The translations under genes and the position numbers were made by a program. Positions 13,850 to 18,452 of a stretch of 18,452 nucleotides of DNA are shown piece after piece. The notes under the pieces were generated by a model, which saw nothing but the letters and a program-made list of their open reading frames with translations, was not told the DNA's origin and did not search any database. Numbering within the stretch: the stretch's first letter is position 1; the number at the start of each line of letters is the position of its first letter. Source of the stretch: JADHUC01 sp964617665 (GTDB taxonomy: Bacteria; Planctomycetota; Planctomycetia; Pirellulales; Pirellulaceae); the NCBI GenBank assembly GCA_964617665.1, contig CAZUAH010000270.1:1-18452 (forward strand), given 5' to 3'.

Positions 13850-15268
13850 ATGCTTGCTCGCACATTACCCCTGTTGCTTACCCTGACACTCGTCTTGACG
13901 TCGTCTGCCTTCATCGGATCGCCGAACGCGGGCGCCATTGCTGGCGAACCGGCGAACGAGAAAGCGGAAGCAGACGAAGCGAAGGACAAACAGCTAACGG
14001 ACAAGGAATACTACGAGCTGTTCAGACTGTTTGCCGACACGTTCGATCAAATCGACCGCAACTACGTCAAGGATGTAAGCCGCCGGGAACTAGTGGAGGC
14101 GGCAATTCGAGGCATGCTATCCGAACTGGACCCGTATTCCAACTACATCTCGCCTAAGCAACTGGATCGCTTCAAGGCGGGAGTTGAGGCCGAATTCGGT
14201 GGCGTGGGCATCCAAGTCTCCGCCGAGAATGGCCATTTGAAAGTCATCAGTCCGTTGGTGGGGACGCCAGCCTATCGGGCTGGCATGATGGCGGGCGATC
14301 ACATCATCGAGATTGCCGGCAAGTCGACAAAGGGAATCACGATCGACGAAGCCGTTCGGACCATGAAAGGAAGAATCGGCACGGAAGTCACTATCAAGGT
14401 CATACACCCAAATACGACCACGCCCGAGGAAGTTAAACTGAAACGCGAAATCATTCGCGTGCAGACAGTGTTGGGCGAGAAGCGCAAAGCCGACGACTCG
14501 TGGAATTGGATGTACGACGATCAGAAGAAGATCGGCTACATTCGCCTCACGGCGTTTGCACGCCACACAGCTAGTGAACTCCGAAGCGCACTGGACAAGC
14601 TGACCGAACAGGGCATGAAGGGATTGGTATTGGATCTTCGTTTCAACCCCGGTGGGTTGTTGTCTTCAGCCATCGAGGTGAGCGACATGTTCATCGACGG
14701 CGGGAAGATCGTAAGCACGGCAGGCAGGAACGCAGTCCCGAAAACCTGGGATGCCCACGAGAAGGGCACGTTCAAGGACTTTCCAATAGCGATTCTCGTA
14801 AACCGTTACAGTGCCAGTGCCAGCGAAATCGTCTCGGGATGTCTGCAGGACCACGACCGTGCAGTCATCGTCGGCGAGCGAACTTGGGGCAAGGGTAGCG
14901 TGCAGAACATCATCTACTTGGAGGAGGAGGCCAGTGCGTTGAAACTGACCACCGCCGGCTATCGTCGTCCAAGCGGCAAGAACATCCATCGTTTCAAGGA
15001 CTCGAAAGAAGAGGGGGAATGGGGTGTCAGCCCCAGCGACGGATTCGAGGTCAAGCTGACTGGGCCTCAGATAACCTTGTTACACAAGCATTGGCGAGAG
15101 AGGGATATCGTTCGTAAGCCAGAAAATGGTGACACCGAAAGTGGCGACGGTCAGGAGTCGGACTTCGAGGACACCCAACTCAACAAGAGCCTGGAATACC
15201 TTTACAAGCAGCTAGAGGTCGCAAAACAGACCGACGATTCCGCTACGGCCGAAGAAGCAGCCGGCTGA
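13850..15268 (+). CDS. S41 C-terminal processing peptidase (CtpA/Prc type)
   Basis: An exported serine protease of 472 residues that trims or degrades proteins from their C-termini in the envelope. Residues 1-32 form a signal peptide. A helical N-terminal segment (50-105, with LDPYSNYISP) leads to a PDZ domain at about 110-190 (FGGVGIQV, SPAYRAG-like GTPAYRAGMMAGDHI). The catalytic core follows: DLRFNPGG at 262-269, NRYSASASEI at 318-327 with nucleophile Ser323, and GERTWGKGSVQ at 342-352 with general base Lys348; the 25-residue Ser-Lys spacing equals that of known Ctp enzymes. The C-terminal tail after about 425 is acidic and probably disordered. AGGA lies nine bases before the ATG. It is preceded by a strong promoter and followed one base after its stop by tsaD, so both are probably cotranscribed. 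Confidence 0.93.
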   Translation: MLARTLPLLLTLTLVLTSSAFIGSPNAGAIAGEPANEKAEADEAKDKQLTDKEYYELFRLFADTFDQIDRNYVKDVSRRELVEAAIRGMLSELDPYSNYISPKQLDRFKAGVEAEFGGVGIQVSAENGHLKVISPLVGTPAYRAGMMAGDHIIEIAGKSTKGITIDEAVRTMKGRIGTEVTIKVIHPNTTTPEEVKLKREIIRVQTVLGEKRKADDSWNWMYDDQKKIGYIRLTAFARHTASELRSALDKLTEQGMKGLVLDLRFNPGGLLSSAIEVSDMFIDGGKIVSTAGRNAVPKTWDAHEKGTFKDFPIAILVNRYSASASEIVSGCLQDHDRAVIVGERTWGKGSVQNIIYLEEEASALKLTTAGYRRPSGKNIHRFKDSKEEGEWGVSPSDGFEVKLTGPQITLLHKHWRERDIVRKPENGDTESGDGQESDFEDTQLNKSLEYLYKQLEVAKQTDDSATAEEAAG

Positions 15269-15269
15269 T

Positions 15270-16292
15270 ATGCAAATCCTGACGATCGAGACCACGTGCG
15301 ACGAGACGGCTGCGGCTGTAGTGACGGACAAGCTGGAAGTCCTGGGCACAGTCGTGGCCTCGCAGGACGAATTGCACGAACGATTCCGCGGCGTGGTCCC
15401 TGAGATTGCCGCGCGAGCTCACGTAGAACGGATTCTGCCTGTCATCGACGAAGCTCTGCGCCGCTCGGGCGTCCAACTCGCCGAACTCGACGCCGTCGCC
15501 GTCGCCAATATGCCTGGGCTGGCGGGATCGCTTCTAGTGGGATTGGTAGCGGCCAAGACGCTGTGTTTGGCGCTTGGCAAACCGCTGGTTGCAGTCAATC
15601 ACTTGCATGCTCACATCTACGCTTGTCGGATCGCCAGCGGCCGGGAGGTGTTTCCTTCGATCGGCCTGATCGTCAGCGGCGGCCACAGTAGTATCTACCA
15701 TTGCAGGACCCCGTTTCAGTTCGACCAGTTGGGCGGAACGATCGACGACGCTGCCGGAGAAGCCTTCGACAAAGTGGCCAGTATGCTTGGCCTGCCCTAC
15801 CCGGGCGGCCCAGCGATTTCCCGCGCTGCCGAAACCGGCAACCCACGGGCATACCGATTCCCGCGGTCGTTCATCAAGGACGAAAATCGATTGGACTTCA
15901 GCTTCAGCGGCTTGAAAACGGCCGTGCGTTACGAAATCGCCGGACCTGGCCGACCGGACTTCGATGCCATCGATTTACCCGAGCAGCGAGTTGCCGATCT
16001 GGCGGCCAGTTTCCAAGAAGCGGTTGTAGATTGTCTGGTCACCAAAAGCATGCTGGCCGTGCGCAAAACGGGTCTAGGCACCCTGTGTGTGGGCGGGGGC
16101 GTGGCCGCGAATCATCGCTTGCGTGATCGTCTCGAACAAGCGGCCGCTGATTGTGGCTGCGAACTACTGATCGCGCCATTATCGCTGTGCACAGACAACG
16201 CCGTGATGGGCGCGATTGCCATCGAGCGACTGAAAGCCGGGCTAATCGAGTCGCTGGATTTGGACATCTATCCGGGCTTGGTACGTTTATAG
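15270..16292 (+). CDS. tsaD: tRNA N6-threonylcarbamoyladenosine transferase TsaD
   Basis: The catalytic subunit of the universal t6A pathway; with TsaB and TsaE it transfers the threonylcarbamoyl group from the TsaC product to A37 of tRNAs reading ANN codons, in the cytoplasm. At 340 residues it has the normal length. ETTCDETAAAVV at 7-18, VVPEIAARAHVE at 42-53 and NHLHAHIYA at 110-118 with metal ligands His111 and His115 are diagnostic. The ASKHA-fold signatures IVSGGHSSIY at 134-143, GEAFDKVASMLGL, FSFSGLKTAV and LCVGGGVAANHRLR follow in order. The ATG is one base after the upstream peptidase stop, so translation is likely by re-initiation; no independent ribosome site is evident. The partner genes are not in the window. 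Confidence 0.97.
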   Translation: MQILTIETTCDETAAAVVTDKLEVLGTVVASQDELHERFRGVVPEIAARAHVERILPVIDEALRRSGVQLAELDAVAVANMPGLAGSLLVGLVAAKTLCLALGKPLVAVNHLHAHIYACRIASGREVFPSIGLIVSGGHSSIYHCRTPFQFDQLGGTIDDAAGEAFDKVASMLGLPYPGGPAISRAAETGNPRAYRFPRSFIKDENRLDFSFSGLKTAVRYEIAGPGRPDFDAIDLPEQRVADLAASFQEAVVDCLVTKSMLAVRKTGLGTLCVGGGVAANHRLRDRLEQAAADCGCELLIAPLSLCTDNAVMGAIAIERLKAGLIESLDLDIYPGLVRL

Positions 16293-16333
16293 TCCGTAGA
16301 TGCGTCTTCAGAATCCGATCAGAGGCAACAAAG

Positions 16334-16362
16334 AACCCCGACTGCCAAGGGCAGCCGGGGTT
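16334..16362. terminator. Strong hairpin between convergent tsaD and the S74 protein gene
   Basis: AACCCCG-A-CTGCC (16334-16346), loop AAG, GGCAG-C-CGGGGTT (16350-16362). On the minus strand the single mismatch becomes a G-U pair, giving a continuous 13-bp stem followed by TTCTTTGTT, so it best serves the minus-strand gene whose stop lies 45 bases away. On the plus strand it lies about 40 bases after tsaD and may also stop that transcript. Confidence 0.75.
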
Positions 16363-16407
16363 GTGTGATTTGGCAACCGTTCGAGCAATGGCCCGAACAG
16401 CCGAACG

Positions 16408-18452
16408 CTACATCCCTGCGTCGTCAAGACGAGCTTTCATCGCCTTGATATCTGACTTGAGTTGCTCGTTTTCGGTGGACAGCTCTTGCACGGCTTTGAT
16501 TAGGACCGGCACGAGCTTCTCGTAGTCGAGACGCTTGAAACCAGTCGGGGCGTCGGACGAGACAACTTCGGGTACCAACTCTTCGACCTGTTGGGCAATC
16601 AAACCAACCTCGTCCTGACGTCCGAGCGCCTTGCTTGGCTGGACAGTCGGTCGATCTTCGATTGTCGCTTCGCCGCCAGCGATCGGAAGCTCGGCGGATT
16701 CGGCCCAGTTGAAGCGAACCGGGTTGAGTTGTTTGACAGTATCAAGTCCGTACTTCAGCGGTTCCACGTTTGTCTTCAATCGTCCATCTGAGAAGCCGCC
16801 ACCGCCGCCGAAGCCGCCGCCGCCTCCACCGAAGCCGCCGCCACCGCCTCCAAAGCCGCCGCCACCGCCGCCGAAGCCGCCGCCGCCACCACCGCCGCCC
16901 TGGCCGCCGCCGGCGCCAGGACCGCTGAATGTGAACGTGCTCACTTCGCCGATTCCCGAGAATAGCGGCATGGGGGTGACACGCACATAACGGCGGTCGG
17001 CAGAAATGACCGCCGACGCGCTAAAGTTGCTTCCTGCCGGCAGCGTGGTAATCACGGGACGGACACCAACGCCGCGACGATGAGGCATGCGACCGTCGCG
17101 CTGCGCCCGTAACGCCGCCCGGTAGTAGTCCGAAACTGCATCCGAGCTATCATAGCCGGCCAGTTGCTGTGCCAGCACCGCGCGACCGATGGCTTGCTGG
17201 GCCCGGGCTACGTTGGCGACTTGCTGGGCGTCCAGCGGGTCTTTGCGCCGTCCCTCGTCCAACTGGAACAACACGGCGGCCCCCTTGTCGCCCAACGGCA
17301 CCTGCTTCTTGAAGTACTTTTGCTTGTCCGAACCGAAGTTCGTGGCCACCTCGACGGTGACCTTCCCAGCCGTCGGCTTTCCCCAGGCAGTCTTGATCAG
17401 CATGCGGTACTGGCCACCGAAGCCTTGTGGACAAACGTAGTACTCAGAATATCCTTCCGGCGACTCGCCGCCCAGGCGAGCCCAGGTGTCGCCCAACAAG
17501 ACACCGCCGCCCGTGGTGTGTTGATTCTGGGCGGAGCAAACCGTTCCGGTGGGCTCTTCCACCGCCAAGTCTATGTCGGCGTCGCCGGTCCAAGTGACTT
17601 TCACCAAGCAGTCGCGTCTTAGTGCCAGATCGACCTGCTTTTTGAATTGCTCCGCCTCCTCAGTCCGACCTTCCTCCTTCAACTCGCTGTGAATCGCCCG
17701 AGCAATACCGTACGCCTTCTGCCCGATATGCTCTCGGTCTTTCGTCCAAGCTTGGCGAAGGAGTCCAAGGCAAGCCCACTTGATGCCGTCGACATCACCC
17801 AGGTCCCGGGCGATGGCCAGTGCCCGCGCGAACGGTTCTGGACGCATTGGCTGGGCCTCGGCGACGTTCTTGAAAAGTTCGAGAGCGCGGTGGTCCAAGT
17901 CCAAACGCGTCATGTACTCGGCCACGATGAGCACGTCGTCCAGATTTGTGGCAAAGTCGACGACCGACATCAAGGCTCGTTCGATCTCCTCGTTCGGAGC
18001 GTCTTTGGCCTTCATCGCCAACCCCATGGCTTCGTACATCCATGTCTGCGGAAAACCGTGTCGCAATGCGGCTTGAACCAGCGCGACGACTTCATTGCAC
18101 TTCGCGATGGCCTCTGCCTTCTTCGCTTCGTCCTTCTGGTCGATGTGGCGGGCCGCGCGGGTCATCAGGTCGCGAACCGTCTCGTGGATCCGAGCCCGAG
18201 CCGTTTGTTGCTCGTCCGGCGAGGCATCTTTCAGGGCCTCGAAGTATCTGTCCCAGGCGTCACTTGCGGTTTCGCCAGGCTGAACGTCCAATTCGATCTT
18301 GGTGGCCTTCACTCGGGGCGTTTTGGTGGGTTGGCTTGCCGCAGGCGTAGCAGCAGTAGCTGCCTGGAATGCAGCCGCCTTCTTCTTCACTCCCAGACGC
18401 AGGTCATCTTCCACGGCGAACATGCCGCCCATGCCGCCCATGCCGCCACCTT
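16408..18452 (-). CDS. Gly-rich secreted-type protein with C-terminal S74 chaperone domain (5' end cut off)
   Basis: The reading frame runs off the window end; the first in-window ATG (18441) lies inside a Gly-Gly-Met repeat and is not a convincing start. After that repeat come an Ala/Pro/Lys linker, a helical TPR-like region (nt about 18270-17650), and a beta domain starting KVTWTGDADIDLAVEEPTGT that resembles YfaP/DUF2135 proteins. A segment with LPAGSNFSASAVISADRRYV recalls secretin-like or other planctomycete envelope proteins. Then a Gly/Phe repeat and a C-terminal Peptidase_S74 intramolecular chaperone: SDGRLK (Ser 16789-16791, Lys 16774-16776), PVRFNW, EVGLIAQQVEELVPEVV, and a final coiled coil (YEKLVPVLIKAVQELSTENE). 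In phage tail spikes such domains trimerise, fold the protein and cut themselves off before this Ser. The missing N-terminus may hold VIT/VWA domains, as is common beside YfaP-like parts; that is inference. Confidence 0.8.
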   Translation of the reverse strand, partial: GGGMGGMGGMFAVEDDLRLGVKKKAAAFQAATAATPAASQPTKTPRVKATKIELDVQPGETASDAWDRYFEALKDASPDEQQTARARIHETVRDLMTRAARHIDQKDEAKKAEAIAKCNEVVALVQAALRHGFPQTWMYEAMGLAMKAKDAPNEEIERALMSVVDFATNLDDVLIVAEYMTRLDLDHRALELFKNVAEAQPMRPEPFARALAIARDLGDVDGIKWACLGLLRQAWTKDREHIGQKAYGIARAIHSELKEEGRTEEAEQFKKQVDLALRRDCLVKVTWTGDADIDLAVEEPTGTVCSAQNQHTTGGGVLLGDTWARLGGESPEGYSEYYVCPQGFGGQYRMLIKTAWGKPTAGKVTVEVATNFGSDKQKYFKKQVPLGDKGAAVLFQLDEGRRKDPLDAQQVANVARAQQAIGRAVLAQQLAGYDSSDAVSDYYRAALRAQRDGRMPHRRGVGVRPVITTLPAGSNFSASAVISADRRYVRVTPMPLFSGIGEVSTFTFSGPGAGGGQGGGGGGGGFGGGGGGFGGGGGGFGGGGGGFGGGGGFSDGRLKTNVEPLKYGLDTVKQLNPVRFNWAESAELPIAGGEATIEDRPTVQPSKALGRQDEVGLIAQQVEELVPEVVSSDAPTGFKRLDYEKLVPVLIKAVQELSTENEQLKSDIKAMKARLDDAGM
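16795..16911 (-). repeat. Gly/Phe-coding tandem repeat
   Basis: Near-identical units of about 21 bases encode six glycines and a phenylalanine, about four times, preceded by a run of glycines. The stretch is a flexible linker directly before the S74 chaperone domain. Such a GC-rich tandem tract may vary in copy number between strains by slippage. Confidence 0.85.

Noticed and set aside
16631..16990. Pro-rich plus-strand frame opposite the Gly/Phe repeat
   Set aside because: It is the antisense shadow of the glycine codons (GGC/GCC read as Pro) inside the S74 protein gene.
1..18452. CRISPR array, insertion sequence or transposase
   Set aside because: I found no regularly spaced repeats, no transposase-like frame and no paired terminal repeats with target duplication.

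Overview
The window looks like chromosomal DNA of a planctomycete (Planctomycetota, probably near Pirellulales). The grounds are the company of genes: a secreted Cys-type sulfatase, an exported SGNH hydrolase, GH172/DUF2961 proteins, a PhoPQ-type alpha/beta hydrolase, a divergent Nramp-like membrane protein and a Gly/Phe-rich secreted protein, all with moderately high GC. This is inference from gene content; no rRNA is present.

Layout. (a) 1-2190, minus strand: an SGNH/GDSL hydrolase followed by an Ldh2-family malate/lactate-type dehydrogenase. (b) 2191-5765: a decayed C-terminal piece of a GH172/DUF2961 gene on the minus strand, then an intact GH172/DUF2961 gene and an exported alpha/beta hydrolase on the plus strand. 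(c) 6022-8832, plus strand: one large gene joining an archaeo-eukaryotic primase domain of the TOTE conflict-system type, an SF2 helicase and a PD-(D/E)XK (DUF559-like) nuclease. It is the one likely defence gene here and has no partner gene. (d) 8998-10623, minus: an iduronate-sulfatase-like sulfatase. (e) 10813-11025: a stand-alone tRNA-Ser(CGA) with a candidate promoter and a good intrinsic terminator, whose U-run abuts a perfect 27-bp palindrome. (f) 11044-13661, minus: a translationally coupled pair (TAATG), an Nramp-like transporter lacking the usual metal ligands and a D-2-hydroxyacid dehydrogenase. (g) 13682-16292, plus: a near-consensus sigma70 promoter, an S41 C-terminal processing peptidase and tsaD in one unit. 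(h) 16408-18452, minus: a protein cut by the window edge, with a helical region, a YfaP-like beta domain, a Gly/Phe repeat and a C-terminal S74 intramolecular chaperone domain. A strong hairpin separates (g) from (h).

How they fit together. Regions (a), (b), (d) and (f) suit a polysaccharide-degrading lifestyle: exported hydrolases and a sulfatase outside the cytoplasm, and 2-hydroxyacid dehydrogenases inside. Region (g) is housekeeping (envelope proteolysis and the tRNA t6A modification). The TOTE-type gene is an accessory insertion among them. The truncated reading frames near 2409-2729 and 5870-5975 suggest past rearrangement on both sides of the GH172/hydrolase pair. The most noteworthy items are the single-chain primase-helicase-nuclease, the self-cleaving-chaperone surface protein, the ligand-poor Nramp paralogue and the terminator-palindrome block behind the tRNA.
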